DNA from: Terriglobia bacterium
GTDB lineage: Bacteria; Acidobacteriota; Terriglobia; Terriglobales; Acidobacteriaceae
Direction of reading: 5' to 3'
Assembly: GCA_032252755.1 (NCBI GenBank)
Contig: JAVUPY010000024.1
Span: 181,104 to 245,103 of the forward strand
Length of the DNA stretch: 64,000 nucleotides
Positions within the stretch are counted from its first letter, which is position 1. Every line of letters begins with the position of its first letter. The position numbers were made by a program, and so were the translations under genes. The notes under the pieces were generated by a model. It had not been told where the DNA came from. It searched no databases and was given only the letters and a program-made list of their open reading frames with translations. Shown here piece by piece: positions 47,079 through 55,991 of the stretch.

Positions 47079-49607
47079 ATGAGATGGTCGGCTGAACGCG
47101 CTATTGCCGCAGGCTTCACCGTAGCCCTCGTGATTCTCATCATCGTCGGAGTGGCTTCCTACAGGAATGCCATGGACCTCCGCGACGCCAGTAACTTCGA
47201 GCAGCACACCCAGCAGATCCTCGACGACCTCCGTGACGTGATGTCCTCTTTGAAGGACGTTGAAACCGGAAGCCGCGGATACGCCCTCACCGGGGAAACT
47301 CCGTTTCTTGGTCCTTATTTCATAGCCGTGCCTCGCGCGCGCAACAGCATCAACCGCCTGCTCGCCGAGGTCCGCGATCCCGAAGTTCGCACCGCAATCC
47401 TGCAATTGGACTCCCTCGTGGAGGAGAAGATCCGCATCTCCGACGAGCAGGTCCAACTTCGGCGTTCCGGGCACAACCACCCCAATACCCAACGCCAACT
47501 CCTCATTCGAGGCCGCGTGATCATGGACCGCATCCGCGAAACCTCGGGCCGACTGCAGGTGCAGCAGTTCCGCGCTCTTCAGGATCGCATCCTTGCGACT
47601 CAAAACGCCCAGCGCAGCGTATCTCTTATTCTCCAGATCGGAAGCACTTGCGCCGTCCTCTTTCTCGCGTTCGCCATGTACGTCATCTTCAAGGACCTGC
47701 GCGAGCGAAGGCTGCTGGAGCGCTCTGCGGAACGTCTCCGCCGCCAGACACAACTCATCCTCGAATCCGCCGGTGAAGGCATCATCGGCATCGGCCCGCA
47801 CTACCACATATCCTTCATCAACCCCGCCGCTGAACGTTTGCTCGGCTACGGTCCTGGTGAACTCGCCGGGCGTGACGTTTTCGTCGCGCTCCATCCCACA
47901 CGTCCAGACGGAACCCCCGTTCCGCAGAACGAGACCCCAATCTTCCACGCCCTCACCGAAGGTAGTCAGCGCACCAGCGCCGAAGGAACCTTCTGGCGCA
48001 AGGACGGCACCAGTTTCCCGGCACAGTACACCGGCGCACCTATTCGTGGCACTGATAGCGATATCATCGGCGCGGTCATCACCTTCCAGGATGTAACCCG
48101 CCGTCGCGAAATCGACCGCATGAAAGACGAGTTCATTTCCGTCGTCAGCCACGAACTTCGCACGCCGCTCACTTCCATTCGTGGCGCGCTCGGTCTCCTC
48201 GCCGGCGGCAAAGTCGGTGTTTTCCCCGATAAAGCCCAGCGCATGCTCGATATCGCCGTCAACAACACCGACCGCCTCGTCCGCCTCATCAACGATATTC
48301 TCGACATCGAACGCATCGACTCCGGTCGCGTCACCATGCAGAAGCGCGAAGTCGAGATCGGCGACCTCATGACCCAAGCCCTCGAAGTCATGCGTCCCAT
48401 GGCCGACAAGAACGGTGTCGCCCTCGAACTCCGACCCGTGAACGCCACCGTCCTCGCCGACTCCGATCGCATGATCCAGACATTCACCAACCTGCTCAGC
48501 AACGCCATCAAGTTCAGCCCGGCATCAGGCACCGTCACCTTCGTCGGCCGGATCGAATCCGACCACGTGCACATCACCGTCGCCGATCAAGGCCGCGGCA
48601 TTCCACCCGACAAACTCCATTCCATCTTCGAGCGTTTCCAGCAGGTCGATGCCTCCGACTCCCGTGAAAAAGGCGGCACCGGCCTCGGCCTCGCTATCTG
48701 TCGCAGTATCGTCCAGCAGCATGGCGGCGAGATTTGGGCCGAAAGTAAACTCGGCGAAGGCAGCACCTTCCATGTATCCCTGCCTCTCGCCGAAACTGCC
48801 GCGCCGCACGAAACCGATCACGCCCGCGGCGCTACCGTCCTTCTCTGTGATGACGATGCTGCCGTCCGCGAAGTCGTCGGCCACCTTCTCGAGGATCGCG
48901 GCTTCCACGTGCGCGCCGTCGGTTCCGGCGCCGAAGCCATTCGATCCGCCCAGGCCGAACCACCTGAATTAATTGTTCTCGATCTGCTGATGCCCTCCAT
49001 GAACGGATGGCAGGTCGTCGACAATCTCAAGGCAAATCCTGCAACCGCTCACATCCCGGTCGTCATCTTCAGTGTGGTCCGCCCCGACGGCAATCAGGGC
49101 GGCAACGGCTCCGTCGCGGGTTGGGTCACAAAACCATTAGAGGAGTCGCAATTCTTCCGAACCTTGAGTCAAGCCCTGGGTGGCCGCGCCGCCAAGACCC
49201 GAGTCCTCATCGTCGAGGACGACCCCGAACTCTCGCGCCTCATCGAATCCATGCTGCGGTCCGACGGCATCGATACGCGTATTGCGCGCTCCGGTCGCGA
49301 AGCCATACAGGTCCTCCCCGAATATCGCCCCGACCTTCTCGTTCTCGATGTCGTCCTTCCTCTCGGCGACGGCTTCTCCGTCGTGCACTGGATGCGTCAT
49401 TCGGAGAAGTTTCGCGATCTCCCCGTCATGGTCTATTCCGGCCGCGAACTCTCTTCCGAAGAACGAGCACGCCTCACCCTCGGCCGAACCCAGTTCTTCA
49501 CCAAGAACGCAACTCCGCCCAACGATTTCGAACAGCATGTCCTCGCCTTGTTAGCGCAGGTTCTGCCGGATCCTTCACCAGTCGCAGAAAAGGGGGAAAA
49601 TGGCTGA
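47079..49607 (+). CDS. Hybrid sensor histidine kinase (CHASE3-PAS-HisKA-HATPase-REC-REC)
   Basis: The 842-residue protein has two membrane helices (about 12-28 and 183-204) enclosing a CHASE3 sensor domain. Then comes a PAS domain (225-345), a HisKA domain with H358 in SVVSHELRTPL, a HATPase domain with DQGRGIP and GGTGLGLAI, and two C-terminal receivers with acceptor Asp residues in IVLDLLMPSMNG and LVLDVVLPLGDG. It senses an unknown signal and starts a phosphorelay. The adjacent CheY-like protein overlaps its end by 8 bases. Confidence 0.92.
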   Translation: MRWSAERAIAAGFTVALVILIIVGVASYRNAMDLRDASNFEQHTQQILDDLRDVMSSLKDVETGSRGYALTGETPFLGPYFIAVPRARNSINRLLAEVRDPEVRTAILQLDSLVEEKIRISDEQVQLRRSGHNHPNTQRQLLIRGRVIMDRIRETSGRLQVQQFRALQDRILATQNAQRSVSLILQIGSTCAVLFLAFAMYVIFKDLRERRLLERSAERLRRQTQLILESAGEGIIGIGPHYHISFINPAAERLLGYGPGELAGRDVFVALHPTRPDGTPVPQNETPIFHALTEGSQRTSAEGTFWRKDGTSFPAQYTGAPIRGTDSDIIGAVITFQDVTRRREIDRMKDEFISVVSHELRTPLTSIRGALGLLAGGKVGVFPDKAQRMLDIAVNNTDRLVRLINDILDIERIDSGRVTMQKREVEIGDLMTQALEVMRPMADKNGVALELRPVNATVLADSDRMIQTFTNLLSNAIKFSPASGTVTFVGRIESDHVHITVADQGRGIPPDKLHSIFERFQQVDASDSREKGGTGLGLAICRSIVQQHGGEIWAESKLGEGSTFHVSLPLAETAAPHETDHARGATVLLCDDDAAVREVVGHLLEDRGFHVRAVGSGAEAIRSAQAEPPELIVLDLLMPSMNGWQVVDNLKANPATAHIPVVIFSVVRPDGNQGGNGSVAGWVTKPLEESQFFRTLSQALGGRAAKTRVLIVEDDPELSRLIESMLRSDGIDTRIARSGREAIQVLPEYRPDLLVLDVVLPLGDGFSVVHWMRHSEKFRDLPVMVYSGRELSSEERARLTLGRTQFFTKNATPPNDFEQHVLALLAQVLPDPSPVAEKGENG

Positions 49608-49980
49608 TCGCAAGATTCTGATTGTCGACGACGAAAACGACATCCGCGAAGTCGCGGCCATGAGCATCGAGGCCGTCTGCGGCTGGAGTGTCGTCCAGGC
49701 GCGCTCAGGTCCTGAAGGCATCCGCCTCGCCGAAACACAACACCCGGACGCCATCCTGCTCGACGTCATGATGCCCGACATGGACGGCCCCACTACTCTT
49801 CATAATTTGCGCTCGAACCCCGCCGTCTCCGCCATCCCCGTGATTTTTCTCACCGCCAAAGTTCAAAGCTCCGACCGCAAACGCTTCGCCGAACTCGGCG
49901 TCGACGCCGTCCTCGCCAAGCCCTTCGACCCCATGCTCCTCTGCTCCCAAATCGCCGAAGCCCTCGGCTGGACTATGTAG
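49600..49980 (+). CDS. CheY-like response regulator
   Basis: The 126-residue protein is a lone receiver domain (ILIVDDENDIRE, acceptor Asp in ILLDVMMPDMDG, Lys in AKPFDP). It starts 8 bases before the hybrid kinase ends, so it is probably its phosphorelay partner. No output domain is present. Confidence 0.92.
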   Translation: MADRKILIVDDENDIREVAAMSIEAVCGWSVVQARSGPEGIRLAETQHPDAILLDVMMPDMDGPTTLHNLRSNPAVSAIPVIFLTAKVQSSDRKRFAELGVDAVLAKPFDPMLLCSQIAEALGWTM

Positions 49981-50000
49981 CGTCGTTTCAAATCGCTTGA

Positions 50001-50024
50001 AGGGGTACGGCTTCAGCCGTGCCG
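50001..50024. repeat. Family C left-half palindrome
   Basis: GGTACGGCTTCAGCCGTGCC is nearly identical to the left half of the copy at 35671. The rest of the space to 50144 is filled with short CGTCAAT-type units and shows no gene. Confidence 0.6.
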
Positions 50025-50144
50025 TAATGAATTGCATATGCAGCGGACTCTGTACTGAGGTCCGGCTCCCCGAAGGACCTGCATCCGCTCCGATTGCACG
50101 ATCGCCCGATAGCGGATGCTTTTCATTCGTCAATGAGAAAATCG

Positions 50145-51119
50145 TCAATCGTCAATTCTTTCCCACCCATCTCCCCACTCCGCTCTCTTCGCCTCTCGAT
50201 ACTTCTCTTTTCGCGATCGCGTCACCGTTTCTTCTCTCAGCCCTTCCCCTGTGCAAAGCTTCAGTTTCGTGTACCCCGAATACCGCATCGGATGCCGTAC
50301 GATCCTCGCGCCCGGCCTCTCCACCGGCAGCTTCGACGCGATGACATACGAGAACTTCTCGTCCTCATATCCAAGTTCGCCCTCTTTCAATCGTCGATGC
50401 TCCGCCGTCCGTTCCACTCGCGCGGAAAAATGGCACCAGTCCCCCGCCACCCGCATTGGGCACGCCAACTCATGCGGACACGGTGCCGCCAGCTTTGCCC
50501 CCGCCGCAATCAGCCAATCCCGCATCTCCGCAATTGCCTCGAACCCTCTCCTCGTCCCCGGCTCAATCACCGCCAGCGCACCGTCGCACGCCTCCCACGC
50601 CACCCGCAGCACCCGCTTCCGATCCGCCGCCGAAAGCTCGCCCAGAGAATACGACGCGACCACAAGGGCGTATCTCCCTTCTGCCTTCCACGAGCGCAGA
50701 TCGATGTTGTGCCAATCAGCTTCCCGAATCGCGCCGCTCGCTCGCTCCGCCAGTTCTCGCCCCAGCGACACCAGCCCGGCGTCTTTTTCGAGCGCCTGCA
50801 ATCTCTGCAAGGAAGGAAAAACCTCGCACGCCCCCCACAGCGCCGTTCCCGGGCCCGCCCCGAGATCAATCGAGTTCTCCGGCGCGAACCCCGGCATCGA
50901 CTCACGCCCCGTCTGAAGTGCCGAAACCACCGCCGCATACGTCGCCGGCATCCGAACCATCAAGTACGCCAACTGCTCAGACTTGCCCCGCAATGCTCTC
51001 GCCGGAGCCCCTGCCCGGTATTCATCCGAGAGCCGCCTTGCCGCCCCCTTCAATTCCGCAGCCGGAACCCGTGCGCCAAATTCCGCCACTCTCGCTGCGA
51101 GTTCCAACGGCAGTCGCAT
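50145..51119 (-). CDS. Rsm22-like methyltransferase of the small ribosomal subunit
   Basis: The 324-residue protein from ATG 51119 has a SAM-binding motif (SIDLGAGPGTALWGA) and the Cys pattern CPHELACPMRVAGDWCHF that fits the proposed Fe-S ligands of Rsm22. Rsm22 proteins help mature mitochondrial small ribosomal subunits, and bacterial members are common. The target is uncertain. A TTG at 51146 would add 9 residues. Confidence 0.83.
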   Translation of the reverse strand: MRLPLELAARVAEFGARVPAAELKGAARRLSDEYRAGAPARALRGKSEQLAYLMVRMPATYAAVVSALQTGRESMPGFAPENSIDLGAGPGTALWGACEVFPSLQRLQALEKDAGLVSLGRELAERASGAIREADWHNIDLRSWKAEGRYALVVASYSLGELSAADRKRVLRVAWEACDGALAVIEPGTRRGFEAIAEMRDWLIAAGAKLAAPCPHELACPMRVAGDWCHFSARVERTAEHRRLKEGELGYEDEKFSYVIASKLPVERPGARIVRHPMRYSGYTKLKLCTGEGLREETVTRSRKEKYREAKRAEWGDGWERIDD

Positions 51120-51197
51120 GCAATGCAGTCTAAACCATTGAAGCAACTGCAGTTCGCGCTCGTCGTATCTCCCTGCCCATAGCTACTCATACGGCAT

Positions 51198-51213
51198 TGT
51201 GATTCACATCACA
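51198..51213. promoter_or_regulatory. CRP/FNR-type palindrome upstream of the cNMP-binding gene
   Basis: TGTGATTCACATCACA matches the CRP consensus TGTGA-N6-TCACA exactly and is also a perfect 6-4-6 palindrome. It lies 58 bases before the TTG start of the cNMP-binding gene and 78 bases before the divergent Rsm22 start. A regulator of the CRP/FNR family probably binds it. Confidence 0.75.
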
Positions 51214-51271
51214 GAACGATGTTTATCAAACATTTATCTTGAAGCTCAGATAATCCGCGCCAGGGGAACCA

Positions 51272-51772
51272 TTGACCGTCAACTTCGGAAACTCTCAGCC
51301 CTGTAGCCCTTTCCAGCTGTCGCCGGAACTTCTCCAGGCCCTTCAGCCGCTCTCCGATCCTGTCGCTTCTCTCCGCAACGACATCATCGTGCGCCAGGGT
51401 GCCGACTGCCGCGGCGTCTACATCATTCAAAACGGCCTCGCCCGCGTTTCGATCCTCGCCGACGACGGCCGCGAAATCTTTAAACGGCTCCTCGGCCCGG
51501 GCTGCGTTATCGGACTCCCCGCAACCCTCTGCTCCACTCCGTACAACTTCAGTGCCCATTGCGAAGCCGACTGCACCTTCCGCTTTGTCGCCGCCCCAGA
51601 GTTCCTGGACTTCATTCGCACCCGGCCTGTCCTCGGCATGGAAGTCGTCCGCCTCATGGGCCAGGAACTCAGCGAAATGAACCAGCACCGTACCAACTTC
51701 CAAAACTGCCGCGCCTGCGGCTGCCCCCTCGCCGACATCTGCGAACACGAACTCGGCGACCCTAACGGTTGA
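51272..51772 (+). CDS. cNMP-binding-domain protein of the CRP/FNR family, without a DNA-binding domain
   Basis: The 166-residue protein has a cyclic-nucleotide-binding fold (IIVRQGADCRGVYIIQNGLARV, GREIFKRLLGPGCVIGLPATL), then a dimerisation helix, and ends in C146-C149-C151-C157 (NCRACGCPLADIC). The helix-turn-helix expected in CRP/FNR proteins is absent, and nothing in other frames supplies it. The cysteines could bind zinc or an Fe-S cluster. It starts at TTG with GGGGAA upstream. The following kinase pair begins 121 bases later. Confidence 0.75.
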   Translation: MTVNFGNSQPCSPFQLSPELLQALQPLSDPVASLRNDIIVRQGADCRGVYIIQNGLARVSILADDGREIFKRLLGPGCVIGLPATLCSTPYNFSAHCEADCTFRFVAAPEFLDFIRTRPVLGMEVVRLMGQELSEMNQHRTNFQNCRACGCPLADICEHELGDPNG

Positions 51773-51892
51773 ATCATCTTCCCGTTCTTGGCTTCTCCCG
51801 TTCTTCGCTTCTTCGGTTGCTTTCTCACCCCTCCCCGTGACCCCTATCACTGCAGCCCATTTTCGCGAAGCCAATCATGAACACGAGGAGCT

Positions 51893-52984
51893 ATGTCGTC
51901 GCCGTCTGCCAAAACGAGCGCCTACACCGAGGTTCCGACCGACTCCTCGATCAAACCTCTTATCCTCAGTCTCGTCCTTGCCGCCATACTCGTCATCGTT
52001 GCCGTTCTCTCGAACCCACGCTGGCTTTCCCGCCTTGTCACCCAGCGAACCACGCTCCTGCTCGTCATCCTCAGCATGGTCGCCGTCCTCCTCGTCGCCC
52101 TCCTTGTACGCATGCACGACCTTCGCCTGATCCGGCAAGAACTCGCCCGCGCCCACGAAACCGCCACCCTCGCCGAACACGAACGCGACCAGGCCCAGAA
52201 GGAACTCGTCCGCAAACTTCAGCAGGAACGCGAACTCGAGCGCGAAAAGCTCCAATTCCAATCGCAGTTAAGCGATTACGAAAAGTACGCGTCGCTCGCT
52301 CAACTCGCCCTCGGCGCTGCCCACGAAATTAATAACCCACTCCTCGGAATCATGTCCCACCTTGAGATGGAGCAAAAAGAAATGCAGGATGAAGATCACC
52401 GCCTTGAGGTCGAAGGCTGCATCGAAGGTGCCAAGCGTATTTCGTCCGCAGTTCGAGGCCTGCTCAATTACGCGCGCCCCGGCCCGCTCCTCATCAACAA
52501 AATCAATCTCGACCGCCTCGTCGCGGAAGCTTTCTATTTCCTTCAGCACCAACCCATGTTCCGCCGCATCTCGCTGGAGAAGAATATCCCCGCCGACTTG
52601 CCTCAGATTTCCGCCGACGCCAACCAGCTTTCACAAGTGCTGATGAACCTGCTTCTCAACGCCGCCCAGGCCATGTCCGAAGGTGGCTCCATCACCATCG
52701 CGGCCCAAAAAGTGAAGTTCGCAGAAAACATCGAGATCACCGTTATTGACACCGGCGAAGGCATTCCCGCCGACGTTCTCCCCCACGTCTTCGAACCCTT
52801 TTTCACAACCAAGCGCGGCAAAGGCACAGGCCTCGGCCTCAGCATCAGCCAGGCTTACATTCGCAGCCACGGCGGCGAAATCCGTATCATTAGTCTTCCC
52901 GGCCACGGCACCACCGTCCGCTTCACTCTTCCCATTCGTCAGGAAGGCCGCATGCCGGTCGATCACGATGAGGTGGTGGCCTGA
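51893..52984 (+). CDS. Sensor histidine kinase (NtrB type)
   Basis: The 363-residue protein has two hydrophobic helices (about 21-39 and 54-71), a coiled-coil linker, then HisKA with [14 protein letters not shown] (His phosphorylation site) and a HATPase domain with [17 protein letters not shown] and [14 protein letters not shown] lies before ATG 51893. Its stop overlaps the start of the NtrC-like regulator (TGATG), so the two form a pair. Confidence 0.93.
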   Translation: MSSPSAKTSAYTEVPTDSSIKPLILSLVLAAILVIVAVLSNPRWLSRLVTQRTTLLLVILSMVAVLLVALLVRMHDLRLIRQELARAHETATLAEHERDQAQKELVRKLQQERELEREKLQFQSQLSDYEKYASLAQLALGAAHEINNPLLGIMSHLEMEQKEMQDEDHRLEVEGCIEGAKRISSAVRGLLNYARPGPLLINKINLDRLVAEAFYFLQHQPMFRRISLEKNIPADLPQISADANQLSQVLMNLLLNAAQAMSEGGSITIAAQKVKFAENIEITVIDTGEGIPADVLPHVFEPFFTTKRGKGTGLGLSISQAYIRSHGGEIRIISLPGHGTTVRFTLPIRQEGRMPVDHDEVVA

Positions 52985-54378
52985 TGTCCTATTCCATTCT
53001 TGTCGTCGACGACGAAGCTCTCACCCTCCGCACCATTGGTCGCGCGCTCCAGGCCGAGGGCTACGAAGTCGCCGTCGCCTCGTCCGGCGAAGACGCCGTC
53101 CAGGCCTTTACCGCCGAACACACCGACCTTGCCCTCGTCGACGTCGTTCTCCCCGGCATTGACGGCATCGAAGTACTGCGCCAGATCCGTCGGCTTAATC
53201 CGGGCACCGTCGTCCTCATGATGAGCGCCTATCACATGGTCGATCGCGCCGTCGAATCGATGAAACTCGGCGCCTACGACTACCTCATCAAGCCCTTCCA
53301 CATCACCGACCTGCTCAACACCATCCAGCGCGCCTCCGAAATGCTCGCTCTTCGCGTCCGCGTTCGCGAAACCGTACAGACCCAAAAAGGCCGTTACGAC
53401 TTCGGCCGCGTCGTTACCCAAAATCCGCAAATGCGCGAGATGCTCGAGATGTGCCGCAAGGCCGCCGAGTCCGACAGGACCACCATCCTCATCCAGGGAG
53501 AAAGCGGCACCGGGAAAGAGGTCCTCGCCAAGGCCATCCACTACCAGTCGCCGCGCGCGCAGGAGCCTATGGTCGAACTCAACTGCGCCGCGCTTCCCGA
53601 CACGCTTCTCGAAAGTGAACTCTTCGGCTACGAACCCGGCGCTTTCACCGACGCCCGTCGTCGCAAAGAGGGTCTCCTCGAAAAAGCCCACCACGGCACC
53701 CTCTTCCTCGATGAAATCGGCAACATGTCATCCAGCGTTCAGGCAAAGCTCCTGCGCGTCCTCGAAGAAGGTACATTCATGCGACTCGGCGGCACGCGCC
53801 CCATCTCCGTCGATGTCCGTATCATCGCCGCCACCAACAAAATCCTGAAAGAAGCCACCTTCCACGGAGAATTCCGCGAAGACCTTTTCTACCGGCTCAA
53901 CGTGATGCCGCTCTTCATCCCTGCTCTCCGCGAGCGCCCCGAAGACATCGTCCCCCTCGCCCTCGACTTCATGCAGCGCTACAACCGCGATCTGAAAAAG
54001 AAATTCTCCGGCTTCACTCACGCCGCCGCCGAACTCCTTCGCCACTACTCCTGGCCCGGCAACATTCGCGAACTGAAGAACGTCATCGAGCGCACCATGA
54101 TCCTCGCCCCTGAAGGCGAGATTGACGCCGATCAACTCCCCGAAGAAATCCGCGACTACGAGCCTGAGCCCATCACTCCCGCCGAGGTCATGACCTGCGC
54201 CGAGGTCTCACCCACCGGCCACCAGTTCGTCACCCTCCGCGAACTCGAGCAGCGCTACATCCACGAGGTCCTCTCCGCCACCGGCAACAACAAGACCCAG
54301 GCCGCCCGCATCCTCGGCATCCACACCACCTCGCTCCTCCGCAAATTGAAAAAGGACAAAGAAGAAGTGGAAATGTGA
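52984..54378 (+). CDS. Sigma-54-dependent response regulator (NtrC family), GAFTDA variant
   Basis: The 464-residue protein has a receiver domain (D53 acceptor), an AAA+ domain with Walker A GESGTGKE and Walker B TLFLDEIGNM, and a C-terminal Fis-type HTH (NNKTQAARILGIHTTSLLRKL). The loop that contacts sigma-54 reads GAFTDA at residues 219-224 instead of GAFTGA (codon at 53650-53652). It should activate sigma-54 promoters when phosphorylated by the upstream kinase. No target promoter was found. Confidence 0.93.
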   Translation: MSYSILVVDDEALTLRTIGRALQAEGYEVAVASSGEDAVQAFTAEHTDLALVDVVLPGIDGIEVLRQIRRLNPGTVVLMMSAYHMVDRAVESMKLGAYDYLIKPFHITDLLNTIQRASEMLALRVRVRETVQTQKGRYDFGRVVTQNPQMREMLEMCRKAAESDRTTILIQGESGTGKEVLAKAIHYQSPRAQEPMVELNCAALPDTLLESELFGYEPGAFTDARRRKEGLLEKAHHGTLFLDEIGNMSSSVQAKLLRVLEEGTFMRLGGTRPISVDVRIIAATNKILKEATFHGEFREDLFYRLNVMPLFIPALRERPEDIVPLALDFMQRYNRDLKKKFSGFTHAAAELLRHYSWPGNIRELKNVIERTMILAPEGEIDADQLPEEIRDYEPEPITPAEVMTCAEVSPTGHQFVTLRELEQRYIHEVLSATGNNKTQAARILGIHTTSLLRKLKKDKEEVEM

Positions 54379-54407
54379 TCCCTTTCCCGAGCAGTCCTTG
54401 ACTCCGG

Positions 54408-54470
54408 GTCATCCTGAGCGTCGCACGCCTGATTCAGATGCGGACCAGCGGCGCTGAAGGACCTTTTGTT
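54408..54470. repeat. Dispersed repeat, family E
   Basis: GTCATCCTGAGCG...GAAGGACC is the same core seen at 62003. It lies 30 bases after the NtrC-like gene. Confidence 0.55.
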
Positions 54471-54488
54471 GCGCTTTTTGACTGTTAT

Positions 54489-54512
54489 TCTTCGTTCACC
54501 CGATCTTCGGTT
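54489..54512. repeat. Dispersed repeat, family D
   Basis: TTCGTTCACCCGATCTTCGGTTTT is a copy of the family seen at 10284-10306. It follows family E directly and ends near the GDH-like gene. Confidence 0.6.
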
Positions 54513-54522
54513 TTGCGGTTGG

Positions 54523-55881
54523 TCAGACTCCTCTCGCTCTCAACACCTCCGACACGCGGTCGACCGCCAGCATTTCGGCAGCCTGGTGCAGAGGTACTCG
54601 CCATTTAGTTCCGGCGGATTCGATTTCAGACCAGGTGTGTCGGATCCGGCGACGTAGCCACGGCTGCGGGCGAGTGGCAAAGATAGCGCGCTGGGATTCA
54701 GTTCCGTAGTACAGCAGGCGGAGGCCGCCGCACACCAGGTCAGAGACAATGGTCCTGCCGGCGGCGCTTAACTCCGTTTTTGCGGCGGGGGTGATAGCGT
54801 GCGGCGTAACTTCGAGAATCGAGCGGGCTCGGACGCGCGCGGCGTTATGTGGCGCTATCTGGCGAACGCTGGACGCCAGGACGAGCACATCGCAATCGGA
54901 CTCAAGCAGGTCGGCATTGACCATGGCCTCAGCCGGCCGATACCCCACAAGCAGTTCGTTCTCGCGCGTGTAAGCGATTAGCGCGGTGGGATCCATCCCT
55001 AGCGGATCTCGCAGGGCGCCACTGACATCGGCAACGGCAACGATGCGAGCGCCGAAGCGGTGGAGACGGTGCGCCAGGTTCTGGCAGACGGGATCGAATC
55101 CCTGGATGGCGACACGGGTTTCGCGCAGGTGGCCAGTCGCACAGCGGATGAGTTCCATCAGGCAGAATGCGGTCGCGTTCTCGACCGAGCCAACGTCATC
55201 CGACTCCGGCAGGAACGGCGGACCGTAAAGTCTGCCGGCAATACGAGTGTAGGTGTTTCCGGACAGCCGGAACGCTGCGTTCAGCCATTCCATTTCGATG
55301 GAGTTCAATCCGTCGGGAATGATGGTGGGAGAAAGACCCACGTCAGCCGATTGCGAGAGATGCGGAGCGCAAAAAGGCGCCATCACCTGCCCGATGCGCT
55401 TCACCGCTTCTCGAAGGCCGTTCTCTCCGTATGCATTGGGATCGAGAATGATTGCCGCCGCTCCGCCGCCCGTATCGAGTCCATAAAGAGCCGCCGCCCA
55501 CGTCGTTCGCATGGCCTTGGCGCGGACAGAATTCAGATATGCACTGCCGCTAATTGAAAGGGGAACAATCGGTGCGCCGCGCACCGTCGAGTGACGCACC
55601 CAGAGAGCGGTAAGAGGTTGAATCAATGGCGTAGGCTTCTCGTCCGCGGTGTGAGCGGGCCTCCCGCCCGCTTTAGCGCATCCTTCACTCGGAAAGATCG
55701 TATGCAGAGTCGTCTCCTGCTCGAACTGTTTCAGCCCGAGCAGGATCCAGTCTTCCAGATCGAGGGCGTGAGCGCAGCGTTCCAACTCAGCCGTGGATTC
55801 CAGCAGAGGATCGGAGATTTCGTCGAGGTCCGTGGGCGGAGCGATTCGGGAATTGTTGATCGTGAATGATGAGTCGGCCAT
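54523..55881 (-). CDS. Glutamate/leucine dehydrogenase-like protein, catalytic lysines missing
   Basis: The 452-residue protein from ATG 55881 (GGGAGG upstream) has the Glu/Leu/Phe/Val dehydrogenase fold. The dimer region YGLDTGGGAAAIILDP and the NAD-binding part (VAIQGFDPVCQNLAHRLHRFG, GARIVAVADVSGAL) can be aligned. However, the family lysines are replaced: A141 where GGAKGG has Lys, and A129 where MTxK has Lys. It is therefore probably inactive as a dehydrogenase, or has a new role. It lies 110 bases after the NrfD-like gene on the same strand. Confidence 0.8.
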   Translation of the reverse strand: MADSSFTINNSRIAPPTDLDEISDPLLESTAELERCAHALDLEDWILLGLKQFEQETTLHTIFPSEGCAKAGGRPAHTADEKPTPLIQPLTALWVRHSTVRGAPIVPLSISGSAYLNSVRAKAMRTTWAAALYGLDTGGGAAAIILDPNAYGENGLREAVKRIGQVMAPFCAPHLSQSADVGLSPTIIPDGLNSIEMEWLNAAFRLSGNTYTRIAGRLYGPPFLPESDDVGSVENATAFCLMELIRCATGHLRETRVAIQGFDPVCQNLAHRLHRFGARIVAVADVSGALRDPLGMDPTALIAYTRENELLVGYRPAEAMVNADLLESDCDVLVLASSVRQIAPHNAARVRARSILEVTPHAITPAAKTELSAAGRTIVSDLVCGGLRLLYYGTESQRAIFATRPQPWLRRRIRHTWSEIESAGTKWRVPLHQAAEMLAVDRVSEVLRARGV

Positions 55882-55991
55882 TTGGACCTCCCGGGGGCGC
55901 AATCGCCGCGAATCGTGGACAGTGGACCGTGGTTGCGAATGAATCGGAGCGGAATTTCAATTCACAATCCACGATCCACAGTCTACGGCCC

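Noticed and set aside
50094..51182. 362-codon open frame on the plus strand
   Set aside because: It is antisense to the Rsm22-like gene, with a very Arg/Pro-rich composition and no motifs.
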